Source of the DNA: a virus
Virus record (IMG/VR): IMGVR_UViG_3300048583_000339
Location: 1-40,384 of that record
Reading direction: 5' to 3' (one strand)
Length of the DNA stretch: 40,384 nt
The notes under the pieces were generated by a model. The model ran no database searches. It worked only from the letters and a program-made list of their open reading frames with translations, and was not told where the DNA came from. The translations under genes and the position numbers were made by a program. This document shows positions 25,059-31,210 of this stretch, in pieces; position 1 is the stretch's first letter, and each line of letters begins with the position of its first letter.

Positions 25059-25791
25059 ATTTCCGCGTGGCGGCGCCGATCTGTGGGATGATGGCGGCGC
25101 GGCCGGCACGATCCTGCGGGCCGATTTCTTTGGTGCGCCGCCCGTTGGCGGGGGAATCGCCGGCACCCTGACCTTGACGCTTTCGCCGGCGACGGCGGTT
25201 GCGGTGGGCAGGGTGGCAATCCGGGGCAGCACGGTGCGCACCTTGGCCGCTGCGACAATTGCCGCGACGGGCGGCGTCGCCGTTCGCGCCAGCACGTCGC
25301 GCACCTTGGCCGCCTCCACCGTCACCAGTGCCGCGACGGCCGCAGTTCGTGGCGCAGTCTCCGCGCAGTTGGCAAGTGCCACCGTTTCGGGCGCCGCCCG
25401 CGTGACCATCAGGGCGGCGACAACGGCGCCGCTGGCGGCATCCAGCGTTATCAGCGGCGGCAGGGTCAGCATCATCGGCGCGGCCTCGATGCCGCTTGCG
25501 CCGGCTGCGCTGGCATCGACGGCGGCCTCGGCTATTTCGGCCACGGCATCCGGCACCCTGCAGCCTGCAACCCTTCAATCCACCGTGACGACCGCTGCAC
25601 CGCCGGCGGTGTTCACCCCGGCAAGCCCGGGCAACACGCTGGCGATCGCGGGCGAAGGCCGCACGCTGGCGGTGATGGCCGAAGATCGCATCCTGGCGAC
25701 GATGCGCGATATCCGCGTTCTTGCCGTGGCGCCACAGGACCGGACGCTGCGCATCGCCGCCGAAAACCGCACCTTGAGGATCACCGCATGA
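25051..25791 (+). CDS. Repetitive Ala/Thr-rich fibre-region protein
   Basis: A 246-residue protein. An N-terminal stretch (residues 1-45) ends in TLTLTLSPA. Residues about 50-180 are imperfect tandem repeats of roughly 22 residues of the type TLAAATIxxxGxVAVRAST. Residues 202-246 are five 9-residue repeats of the form xxRTLAVMA (for example EDRILATMR, QDRTLRIAA). Both point to a regular elongated beta structure. The stop overlaps the next gene (ATGA), which is a fibre adaptor-like gene. A trimeric fibre shaft is a reasonable guess. Confidence 0.6.
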   Translation: MAEFPRGGADLWDDGGAAGTILRADFFGAPPVGGGIAGTLTLTLSPATAVAVGRVAIRGSTVRTLAAATIAATGGVAVRASTSRTLAASTVTSAATAAVRGAVSAQLASATVSGAARVTIRAATTAPLAASSVISGGRVSIIGAASMPLAPAALASTAASAISATASGTLQPATLQSTVTTAAPPAVFTPASPGNTLAIAGEGRTLAVMAEDRILATMRDIRVLAVAPQDRTLRIAAENRTLRITA

Positions 25792-26099
25792 CCTCCACCG
25801 AATTCCGATATGACGCGCTTGGCCCCTGGATCGAAAAAGACCCGAACGCGGCACTTGATTACGGGGTCAATTGGGGTGTGCCGTTTAACTCGTGGCTTGG
25901 TGAAGAAACCATCGCCAGCGTTGCCTGGACGGTAGCCGCCGGCCTGACCCAAGGTGCTGCCAGCAATAGTGACACTGTGGCCAAGGTGCGCCTGTCGGGC
26001 GGCACGGCGGGCGAAACCTATGCCGTCACCTGCCGGGTGACGACGAGCGGCGGGCAGATCGATGAACGCACGTTTCGTATTGTGGTGAGGGAGCGATAA
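25788..26099 (+). CDS. Fibre-tail adaptor-like protein (Gp77 type)
   Basis: A 103-residue beta-sandwich protein: FRYDALGPWIEKDPNAALDYGVNWGVPFNSWLG, then IASVAWTVAAGLTQGA, then AKVRLSGGTAGETYAVTCRVTTSGGQIDERTFRIVV. The DYxxxWxxFLG-type start and the SGGTAGETYxVTxRVTTSGG end are characteristic of the small phage fibre-tail adaptor family. It would connect fibres to the tail. The gene is coupled to the repeat protein by an ATGA overlap. Confidence 0.75.
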   Translation: MTSTEFRYDALGPWIEKDPNAALDYGVNWGVPFNSWLGEETIASVAWTVAAGLTQGAASNSDTVAKVRLSGGTAGETYAVTCRVTTSGGQIDERTFRIVVRER

Positions 26100-26155
26100 C
26101 CATTTCGGCACCAATCGTCCGCGCCGTGCCGGGCTCAATCTGGTAAAGCAAGATT

Positions 26156-26506
26156 GTGCTGCCGCTGCTCGCCCTCGCCATCGTCTGCATCGCCCCGCGT
26201 GCGGTGGATGGTGACACGATCCGGTGCCGTAACATGTCGGCCAGCGTCCGCCTGATCGGCATCGACGCGCCGGAAATGCCCGGCCATTGCCGCCCCGGCA
26301 GGGCCTGCACCCCCGGCGATGCCGCGGCGAGCAAAGCGGCGCTTACCCAGCTGCTCGATGCCGGGCCGGTCAAGGTGTTGCCGATCGGCAGCGACCGTTA
26401 CGGCCGCACCCTAGCCCGCGTCATCACCGCTCGGGGGGATGCCTCGTGCCTATTGATCGCCGCAGCCGCCGCCGTGGAACGATACAGCCCGGCGAACTGT
26501 CGCTGA
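26156..26506 (+). CDS. Thermonuclease-like (SNase) protein
   Basis: A 116-residue protein starting at GTG 26156 (an upstream stop at 26144 limits the start). Key staphylococcal-nuclease positions are present: Asp20 in VDGDTI, Arg32, Asp37 and Glu40 in VRLIGIDAPE, and Arg84 in DRYGRTLARV. The hydrophobic start (LPLLALAIVCIAP) may be a signal peptide, though it lacks a basic n-region. Five Cys residues suit disulfides outside the cytoplasm. It ends soon after the helix and is short for the family. It could degrade host or competitor DNA. Confidence 0.75.
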   Translation: MLPLLALAIVCIAPRAVDGDTIRCRNMSASVRLIGIDAPEMPGHCRPGRACTPGDAAASKAALTQLLDAGPVKVLPIGSDRYGRTLARVITARGDASCLLIAAAAAVERYSPANCR

Positions 26507-26719
26507 TCAGCCGCCCTTTTTGTACTGCGCACTGATTTCGGCCGTGCGCCGTTTATAGGCCGTCGCCCCATAGGCGATGGCAAAGGCACAGGCGACAAAG
26601 CCCGTGACCATGCTGCCGACAGCAGCCTGCTGGATCGCATTCGCGCCAAGCGACAAAACCAACAGCGCCAGCCCCAACCCCCCGACAACCATCACCAGAA
26701 TCCATGCCGCTTCGCGCAT
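26507..26719 (-). CDS. Small two-span membrane protein
   Basis: A 70-residue protein on the minus strand, convergent with the nuclease-like gene and meeting it with no gap. The ATG at 26719 is preferred over one at 26725 because the ribosome site AAAGG lies 8 bases before it. It has two membrane segments (AAWILVMVVGGLGLALLVLSLG and AVGSMVTGFVACAFAIAYGA) and a basic end. Its position beside attP suggests expression from the prophage, perhaps for superinfection exclusion; that is inference. Confidence 0.65.
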   Translation of the reverse strand: MREAAWILVMVVGGLGLALLVLSLGANAIQQAAVGSMVTGFVACAFAIAYGATAYKRRTAEISAQYKKGG

Positions 26720-26901
26720 GTTCATTGCCTTTCGTTCATGAACCTGCCCCGACAATGGCGGCGCGCCAGCGAATTGCAAGGCCAACTCTGGCCAATATCC
26801 CCCGAAAAAGTTTTACACTCGCCCGGCAAGCCATTGAAAAGAAACACTCCGAAATAGCCACGGTTTACCGGCAAGGTGTTGAAATCATTAAATGACTTGC
26901 G

Positions 26902-26940
26902 GCTTGGAAGGCTAGAGCATTACCACTATGCTACGCCCGC
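26902..26940 (-). other. Putative attP: 5' half of tRNA-Gly(TCC)
   Basis: Read on the minus strand from 26940, the sequence gives an acceptor 5' strand GCGGGCG, then TA, a D arm with paired GCAT/ATGC, and an anticodon stem and loop CTAGC-CTTCCAA-GC. The anticodon TCC is at 26908-26906. Then the match stops; the 3' half of the tRNA is absent. A partial tRNA lying beside the 3' end of a tyrosine integrase is the normal signature of an attachment core. Confidence 0.75.
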
Positions 26941-26943
26941 GAA

Positions 26944-26964
26944 ATCAGGGGGTTAGGCCCTGAT
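26944..26964 (-). terminator. Stem-loop between integrase and attP
   Basis: ATCAGGG (26944-26950) pairs with CCCTGAT (26958-26964) around 7 bases. On the minus strand it follows the integrase stop and is trailed by TTTC. It may terminate integrase transcription before the tRNA-like core. The U-run is short. Confidence 0.4.
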
Positions 26965-26969
26965 GGCTG

Positions 26970-28043
26970 TCATGGTTTTACAGTGAATTTTACACCGCTG
27001 TTCGCCAGACGTTCGCCCATTGCCACAACCGTGCGGGCCTGGTCAACGTACAGGCGGCGGATTTCGGCGACGCCGCTGGGGGACCATCCGACGATTCCCG
27101 CCACTTCCTGATCGGTCAGGCCGGCGATGCACAGCGCCGTGACGAAGGTGCCCCGGAAATCGTGCAGGTGTTTGTCGGGCAGGTGCAGTCGGGTGCGTTC
27201 GGTGATGAAGGCTGTGGTCAGGCCGGCCGGCGTCCAGTTGTTGCCGAAGCTGTTGACCAGCAGGGTGGTGACGTTCGCGCGGCGGTGGCGGGTGGCGAGC
27301 TGTTCGAGCAGGGTCTGCAATTCGGGCAGAACCGGCACCGACACGGTGCGGGCGCGGCCTGACTTTGCGGTCTGCCAGACCAGCGCGTGGCGCTTCACCG
27401 CGTCGATCGGCAGTGCGATCAGGTCGCCGCGGCGCAGGCCGGTCAGGCGGGCGAGGTTGACGGCATCGGCAATCGGTTGCCGTGCCGCCTGCCATGTTTC
27501 GATTTCGTCGGGCTCCCAAATGATCGCAGCGCGGTTGCCGCCGCGGTACAGGCCCGGAATGTCGGCCGCCATGTTGACCGCCAGATGGCCGGTCAGGCGG
27601 CCATAGGCGAGCAGCGCGCGCAGCACCTGGATGTGATAGTCGGCCTTGCGCGGGGTGGCGGCCATGGTGTCGCGCCACGCCACGATCTTGCCGCGCACCC
27701 GGCGATCGTCAAAGACTTCCAGCGGGGCGGTGCCGAATCGGGCTTCGATAGTGGCGAGGGCAAGGCCCCAGCTGGTGCGGGTAGCGGGGGCCAGCGCCGC
27801 CCAGGCGGCGCTGCCGCGCCAGCTGGCGGCGAGGGCCGACAAGGTGCCGGCGGGTTTCTGGCGCAGCTGTTGATGTGCTTCCTGATAGGCGGCGAGCGCG
27901 GCGGCATCGAGCGCGGGCCTGGCGCCGCCGGTCGCCGCCATGATCTGGGGGCCGCCCCTCCACGCATACACATACCAACGCACCGGTTGCCCGGGCGCGC
28001 GGCGGGCGACGAAGTGCAACCCCTTTAGTTGTTTTCCAGCCAT
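26970..28043 (-). CDS. int: Tyrosine integrase
   Basis: A 357-residue site-specific recombinase. It has an N-terminal arm-binding-like part, a core-binding domain (about residues 65-165) and a C-terminal catalytic domain. Catalytic residues: Arg204 in TGLRRGDL, Lys227 in TAKSGRAR, His294 and Arg297 in HDFRGTF, Trp320 in GWS (Trp in place of the second His, as in many phages), and nucleophile Tyr332 in RRLYVDQ. The set is complete, so it should be active. It is expressed leftward, overlapping a small upstream gene by 19 bases, and its end lies 30 bases from the tRNA-like attP core. Confidence 0.95.
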   Translation of the reverse strand: MAGKQLKGLHFVARRAPGQPVRWYVYAWRGGPQIMAATGGARPALDAAALAAYQEAHQQLRQKPAGTLSALAASWRGSAAWAALAPATRTSWGLALATIEARFGTAPLEVFDDRRVRGKIVAWRDTMAATPRKADYHIQVLRALLAYGRLTGHLAVNMAADIPGLYRGGNRAAIIWEPDEIETWQAARQPIADAVNLARLTGLRRGDLIALPIDAVKRHALVWQTAKSGRARTVSVPVLPELQTLLEQLATRHRRANVTTLLVNSFGNNWTPAGLTTAFITERTRLHLPDKHLHDFRGTFVTALCIAGLTDQEVAGIVGWSPSGVAEIRRLYVDQARTVVAMGERLANSGVKFTVKP

Positions 28044-28207
28044 TCATCGGCCTTTGTGCGGGCGGTTGCCGGCTTTGGCAACACCCGCACGGTGCCGTCG
28101 CGGGTGACTTCGAACCCGCCGGGATCCATGCCCATTTCCCGCGCCAGCGCAACCATGCGCCGGATGATGGCATTGGATGTGTAGGCGCGGGGTTTGGTGG
28201 CGGGCAT
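28025..28207 (-). CDS. Small conserved protein upstream of integrase
   Basis: A 60-residue protein overlapping the integrase start by 19 bases. Start ATG at 28207; upstream sequence in frame looks non-coding. The pattern SNAIIRRMVALAREMGMDPGGFEVTRDGTVRVLP, ending ADEWLE, is often met just upstream of integrases in alphaproteobacterial phages. A helix, then a strand pair, is compatible with a small DNA-binding accessory protein such as an excisionase, but no such family is proven. Confidence 0.65.
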   Translation of the reverse strand: MPATKPRAYTSNAIIRRMVALAREMGMDPGGFEVTRDGTVRVLPKPATARTKADEWLENN

Positions 28208-28209
28208 GG

Positions 28210-28914
28210 TCAGGCGTCGATGTTGCGCTGTTCGACGGTGAAGCTGACGGCCACCACCCAGGGGTTTCGGTCCCATGCGTCAGGGCCGTTGATGCTGTTC
28301 CAGAGGCGCTCGTATCCCAGCACATGCGAGAATGTGCCGCCCAGGTCGATCTTGTGGGCATTCGAAAGCCGGTGATCGAATTGCCGATCAACTGCCTCGG
28401 CGCCTTCGGCCAGCGCGTCAGCCTCGCTGATGTCCTGCAACCGCTGCACCCGCACGTCTGTCACCAGCAGGGTTAGGCGCGAGGCCCAGCGGGGCATGTG
28501 GATCGACACGCGCACCTTGCCGTGCTGGTCGCAGTTGTCGCGGTCGGCCTCATACCAAATGCGGCTGTAGCCGGGGCCTACAAGCTGGCTTGGGCGCAGT
28601 TCGTCTGCAACCTTGCTGGTGCGCCACGTTTCCTTCACCCAAAGCCGGTCGCCGGGTCGATACGGTGCAAGCCCAAGAAAGCGGTTGTATCCTTGCGGTC
28701 CATTCTTTTGAGCCCAAATGCCGCTTTCCGCCCATTGGTTCGCAACGCCCAGCGCGGGCACATCGGGCGGTGCAAACCATGTTTTGACGACATCGTGAGG
28801 CGCGTTCAACACAGGTTGCCACCCGTTTTTCAACACCCGCCGCGTCTGGGTCTTTGTGCCATCGAGCAGGGCGCGCACCATCGGCGCGCTGAACAGGATC
28901 GGGCGGTCGGTCAC
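28210..28914 (-). CDS. ASCH-like phage protein
   Basis: A 234-residue protein starting at GTG 28914, which overlaps the stop of the upstream gene (GTGA). PILFSAPMVRALLDGTKTQTRRV at the start, YRPGDRLWVKETW in the middle and VTDVRVQRLQDISEADALAEGAE, then LWNSINGPDAWDRNPWVVAVSF towards the end, form the known pattern of a prophage protein related to ASCH/EVE-type RNA-binding domains. Its function in phages is not known to me; binding of nucleic acid or a modified nucleotide is a possibility for this fold. It is co-transcribed with the integrase. Confidence 0.75.
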   Translation of the reverse strand: MTDRPILFSAPMVRALLDGTKTQTRRVLKNGWQPVLNAPHDVVKTWFAPPDVPALGVANQWAESGIWAQKNGPQGYNRFLGLAPYRPGDRLWVKETWRTSKVADELRPSQLVGPGYSRIWYEADRDNCDQHGKVRVSIHMPRWASRLTLLVTDVRVQRLQDISEADALAEGAEAVDRQFDHRLSNAHKIDLGGTFSHVLGYERLWNSINGPDAWDRNPWVVAVSFTVEQRNIDA

Positions 28915-29099
28915 AGCTGCCCCGCATAGATGATGACGGCGGCGATGATGACCAGACACCAGCTTAGGGTGCGGGCGTCATAGGCCGGGGGGCGGCGGTG
29001 GGTGGTGGGGGTCAGCGGGCCGTAGCTGTCGAAGCTGTGGCCGGGCTCGCCTGCTGCGAGACGCTGCACCGGGGTGCGCGGTTTGCGGGATTGTGACAT
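28911..29099 (-). CDS. First gene of the leftward operon, small tail-anchored protein
   Basis: A 62-residue protein. A basic polar N-terminal half (MSQSRKPRTPVQRL) is followed by a C-terminal hydrophobic segment, LSWCLVIIAAVIIYAG, giving a likely tail-anchored membrane protein. The ATG at 29099 follows GGAGG at 7-base spacing, and this ribosome site sits at the foot of a stem-loop (29110-29130). It is the first gene after the leftward promoter. No family is recognised. Confidence 0.6.
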   Translation of the reverse strand: MSQSRKPRTPVQRLAAGEPGHSFDSYGPLTPTTHRRPPAYDARTLSWCLVIIAAVIIYAGQL

Positions 29100-29109
29100 C
29101 GTGTTGCCT

Positions 29110-29130
29110 CCACCGGCCGGGTGCCGGTGG
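29110..29130 (-). promoter_or_regulatory. Leader hairpin before the leftward operon
   Basis: An 8-bp perfect stem, CCACCGGC (29110-29117) with GCCGGTGG (29123-29130), overlaps the start of the GTGGAGG ribosome site of the first leftward gene. It would partly hide the site and may limit translation. Confidence 0.45.
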
Positions 29131-29134
29131 CGCA

Positions 29135-29151
29135 AAGTTACAAATTGTATC
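29135..29151. promoter_or_regulatory. Repressor operator OL1-like
   Basis: AGTTACA-AAT-TGTATCC, an imperfect version of the GGTTACA-N3-TGTAACC palindrome, overlapping the leftward -10. Confidence 0.65.
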
Positions 29152-29162
29152 CTTCAGGTCAA
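29135..29162 (-). promoter_or_regulatory. Leftward early promoter (PL-like)
   Basis: Minus strand: -35 TTGACC (29162-29157), a 16-base spacer, then -10 TAACTT (29140-29135). An operator, AGTTACAAATTGTATCC on the plus strand (29135-29151), covers the spacer and -10. The layout mirrors the rightward promoter at 29649. It should drive the integrase operon. Confidence 0.6.
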
Positions 29163-29169
29163 GAGAAAA

Positions 29170-29186
29170 GGTTACACGCTGTAACC
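29170..29186. promoter_or_regulatory. Repressor operator OL2-like
   Basis: GGTTACA-CGC-TGTAACC, a perfect 17-bp palindrome, one base after the repressor stop codon and 7 bases upstream of the leftward -35. Same sequence family as the sites at 29135 and 29657. Confidence 0.75.
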
Positions 29187-29187
29187 G

Positions 29188-29589
29188 CTATCGCCGCTTG
29201 CTCCGTCGGGCGTTGGCGATCGCGGTGTCGAGATCGTCGATTGCCGACTTGGGCTGGAAGGCGATGACGGTTTCCGCAAGTGCTGCGATCTGTTGCTGTT
29301 GTGCGGGTGATGCGCGCGACCAGGTGTCCATGATGTCGGGTGGCAGATCGCGCGGGTGATGATCGAGCAGGTGGCCGGGCGTCGTGTTGAGCACTGGGGC
29401 AAGACGGCGCAGCCATTTTGCCGACAAATGCCGTTCGCCCGATTCGAGATGGGTGATCATGCTCTTGATCGTGCCGACGGCATCGGCGAGCTGCTGTTGT
29501 GTTAGGCCGCGATGCAGCCGCCACGCCTGCAGGTGGTTCGGCCCGCCGTTCTTTTCATCGAACCAATGGTCGGCATCATTTTCGTCCAT
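29188..29589 (-). CDS. CI-like repressor, HTH only
   Basis: A 133-residue protein. Residues about 20-75 are an XRE/Cro-CI HTH: LQAWRLHRGLTQQQLADAVGTIKSMITHLESGERHLSAKWLRRLAPVLNTTPGHLL. The C-terminal 60 residues are helical and include a Gln-rich PAQQQQIAALAETV. There is no S24/LexA-type protease domain, so RecA-driven self-cleavage is not expected. It is divergent from the Cro-like gene, flanked by matching operators. The start at 29589 begins the HTH-bearing protein; the longer frame upstream runs through the promoter region. GTTTACA at 29590-29596, touching the start codon, may be a further weak operator half-site. Confidence 0.85.
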   Translation of the reverse strand: MDENDADHWFDEKNGGPNHLQAWRLHRGLTQQQLADAVGTIKSMITHLESGERHLSAKWLRRLAPVLNTTPGHLLDHHPRDLPPDIMDTWSRASPAQQQQIAALAETVIAFQPKSAIDDLDTAIANARRSKRR

Positions 29590-29648
29590 GTTTACAATAT
29601 GCCACACCGCAAAGTGGCGGTCGTCGCACGGGATGTAAACTTTTCCGG

Positions 29649-29676
29649 TTGACGGCAAGGTTACGTTCTGTAACCT
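29649..29676 (+). promoter_or_regulatory. Rightward early promoter (PR-like)
   Basis: -35 TTGACG (29649-29654), a 16-base spacer, -10 TAACCT (29671-29676), with the operator 29657-29677 over the spacer and -10. A start site about 7 bases on would fall at or next to the Cro-like ATG at 29684, suggesting a leaderless or near-leaderless message. Confidence 0.6.
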
Positions 29677-29677
29677 T
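29657..29677. promoter_or_regulatory. Repressor operator OR-like
   Basis: The core GGTTACG-TTC-TGTAACC (29659-29675) is extended by AA and TT on the outside, giving 8-base inverted arms AAGGTTAC and GTAACCTT. Same palindrome family as the two operators left of the repressor gene. Confidence 0.75.
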
Positions 29678-29683
29678 GGGGGC

Positions 29684-29974
29684 ATGGAAGCGAACACGCC
29701 CCCCCCGATCCGACCTGTCGAACTGGCTGCTGCGCTGGGCATCGGCAAGGCTTATGCCTCCCTGCTGCTGGCTGGAAAGCGGACGCTTTCGCTGGCGATG
29801 GCGTTGAAGGCGTGGCGCGCCACCGGCCACAAGCTGGGCGGGCTGGAGGCGTTGACCGATGCCGAGTGCGACCAGATCGACAGGCTGACCGGCGCGGTGC
29901 GTGCCGCCGCTGCGCCCGATGCCCCGGCGCCGACCCGTCCGATCGTGTCGATGGGCGAGGGGTTTGCCGGATGA
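29684..29974 (+). CDS. Cro-like HTH regulator
   Basis: A 96-residue protein, first gene of the rightward operon. Residues about 8-50 are a short HTH: IRPVELAAALGIGKAYASLLLAGKRTLSLAMALKAWRATGHKLG. The rest is Ala/Pro-rich and likely disordered. Position directly to the right of the repressor, in divergent orientation and with an operator over its promoter, fits Cro. GGGGG stands just before the ATG, but may lie outside the transcript if the promoter call is right. Confidence 0.75.
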   Translation: MEANTPPPIRPVELAAALGIGKAYASLLLAGKRTLSLAMALKAWRATGHKLGGLEALTDAECDQIDRLTGAVRAAAAPDAPAPTRPIVSMGEGFAG

Positions 29975-30054
29975 ACGCCGCCTTTTTTCATCTCAGCACC
30001 ATCATGCTGTTTGGGCGCAACCCCCGCCCGCCCGGTCCGTTGGTCTGGCGGCGG

Positions 30055-30258
30055 CTATCGACGCTGCTGTTCGACCAGGGTGTCGGCAACCATTTTGAGG
30101 TGGTCGGCAACGGCAACGAAGTGATCCAGGCGAAAGCCTGCGTTGACCTCGATTCCGGTGACCGGATCGACCATGACAAGCATCGTGTAGGTGACGCCAT
30201 CGAGGACGGTTTGCCCGACCTCAATGCCTCCGTCTGGCCAAAGTTTGACGACTGCCAT
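30055..30258 (-). CDS. Small antisense protein in the early operon
   Basis: A 67-residue protein on the minus strand: MAVVKLWPDGGIEVGQTVLDGVTYTMLVMVDPVTGIEVNAG and so on, with a regular strand-turn pattern and a closing helix. The ribosome site CGGGAG is 8 bases before the ATG and lies in the 3' arm of a 6-bp hairpin (30266-30271 with 30280-30285). The plus-strand reading of the same stretch (29971-30297) is less protein-like, so I take this strand as coding. The gene opposes the rightward operon, so it would be read mainly in lysogeny. Family unknown. Confidence 0.55.
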   Translation of the reverse strand: MAVVKLWPDGGIEVGQTVLDGVTYTMLVMVDPVTGIEVNAGFRLDHFVAVADHLKMVADTLVEQQRR

Positions 30259-30293
30259 GGCGAATCTCCCGATGAAATGCGGGAGCCTAAGCC

Positions 30294-30551
30294 GTGACCC
30301 CGGCAAACGACAACGGCGCCACGGTGCGCGGGCTGGCGTTGCCGGTGGTCGGTCTGGGCAGCGGTGCGCCCCGCGGGGCGGCGCCGGCGATCACGAAGGG
30401 TGGCGGGGTTGACCATGGGTGCAGGCTTAACCTGACCCGGGCGCCGGCGTCATCGGGTAAATTTTACAGTTATACCGGGGCCGCTGCTCGCGCTGCCTAT
30501 CTGGTCAACTGGGCGACACGGCGCGGGCGCCGGGTCGATGTGCTGGCATGA
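30294..30551 (+). CDS. Small early protein of unknown function
   Basis: An 85-residue protein starting at GTG 30294 with GGGAG 8 bases before. It begins MTPANDNGATVRGLALPVVG and ends RAAYLVNWATRRGRRVDVLA, a Gly/Ala-rich sequence with a basic helical end. Its stop overlaps the next start (ATGA at 30548). No domain is recognised. Coupling to the next gene supports its reality. Confidence 0.55.
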   Translation: MTPANDNGATVRGLALPVVGLGSGAPRGAAPAITKGGGVDHGCRLNLTRAPASSGKFYSYTGAAARAAYLVNWATRRGRRVDVLA

Positions 30552-30736
30552 GCATGACCATCGGCCTTTGGATTTTGCCTTTGATTGTGACCGTGGTGGC
30601 TTTTCGGTGGGCCTTTGGCGACGAGTTTACGCGGGGCGATTACAATTTCGGCTTTATGTTCAGCTTGCCAGCAGCGGCATTTTTCGCCGCGGTTTCATGG
30701 GCGCTGTACTTTGCCGCGATATGGTGGGCGGCATGA
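30548..30736 (+). CDS. Small two-span membrane protein, early operon
   Basis: A 62-residue, very hydrophobic protein with spans TIGLWILPLIVTVVAFRWAFG and FSLPAAAFFAAVSWALYFAAIWW, joined by a short charged loop. Coupled at both ends by ATGA overlaps (30548 and 30733). Early-expressed small membrane proteins of phages often block superinfection or alter the host envelope; the role here is unknown. Confidence 0.65.
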   Translation: MSMTIGLWILPLIVTVVAFRWAFGDEFTRGDYNFGFMFSLPAAAFFAAVSWALYFAAIWWAA

Positions 30737-31200
30737 CGGTCAGCATTGCCCAGGCGCACATCAAGCGGGCGACGCGGGACCTGGTGCGCAGCGTTGGCGG
30801 CACATCCGAAGGGGCGGTGCTGTGCCGGGTGCGGCAGCAGGATCTTTCCGATTATCAAAACCGCGATCAGCCGGCGCGGTTCATGCCGGCCGATGTCATC
30901 CGCGACCTGGAGGCGGTGGCGCCGCGCCCGCTGGTGACCGAGGCTTTGGCGATCGAGGCGGGTTATTCGCTGTTCAAGCTGCCGGTGGCCGATGTGGTGG
31001 CCGGGGGCGACTGGCCGAGGATGCTTGCGGCGTTCGGCAAGGAATCGGGCGAGCTGGTTGCCAAGGTGGCGACGCACGCGATGGACGTGCTGACGGCGCG
31101 CGAAGTGCGCGACAGCGGGCTGATTTCCGAAATTGATGAAACGATCGCGGTGCTGGTCGCCATGCGCGCCTGTGCCGTGACGGTGGCGGAAGGGCAATAG
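30733..31200 (+). CDS. CII-like phage regulator
   Basis: A 155-residue protein, start ATG overlapping the previous stop. IAQAHIKRATRDLVRSVGG, then GAVLCRVRQQDLSDYQN, then MPADVIRDLEAVAPRPLVTEALAIEAGYSLF, and a C-terminal half with KESGELVAKV and REVRDSGLISEIDETIAVLV. This layout, an HTH-like N-terminal half and a helical C-terminal half with a DAREV motif, is that of the CII-like regulators of alphaproteobacterial phages. It probably activates or times early genes. Confidence 0.7.
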   Translation: MTVSIAQAHIKRATRDLVRSVGGTSEGAVLCRVRQQDLSDYQNRDQPARFMPADVIRDLEAVAPRPLVTEALAIEAGYSLFKLPVADVVAGGDWPRMLAAFGKESGELVAKVATHAMDVLTAREVRDSGLISEIDETIAVLVAMRACAVTVAEGQ

Positions 31201-31210
31201 GAGGATGCGG

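Larger units (their letters stand above)
26811..26995. repeat. TTTTACA direct repeats around attP
   Basis: TTTTACA occurs at 26811-26817, 26976-26982 and 26988-26994, on both sides of the tRNA-like core. Repeated short motifs flanking an attP core are typical of integrase arm-binding sites. The last copies lie in the end of the integrase gene. With 7 bases and an AT-rich pattern, coincidence is possible. Confidence 0.35.

Noticed and set aside
26902-26940. Complete tRNA-Gly gene
   Set aside because: Only the 5' half is present. The 3' side of the anticodon stem, the T arm and the acceptor 3' strand do not form, so it is treated as an attachment site.
29971-30297. Plus-strand ORF coupled to the Cro-like stop (ATGA)
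   Set aside because: The minus-strand reading of the same stretch is more protein-like and has a ribosome site. The ATGA overlap alone is weak evidence, so this frame stays possible but is not called.
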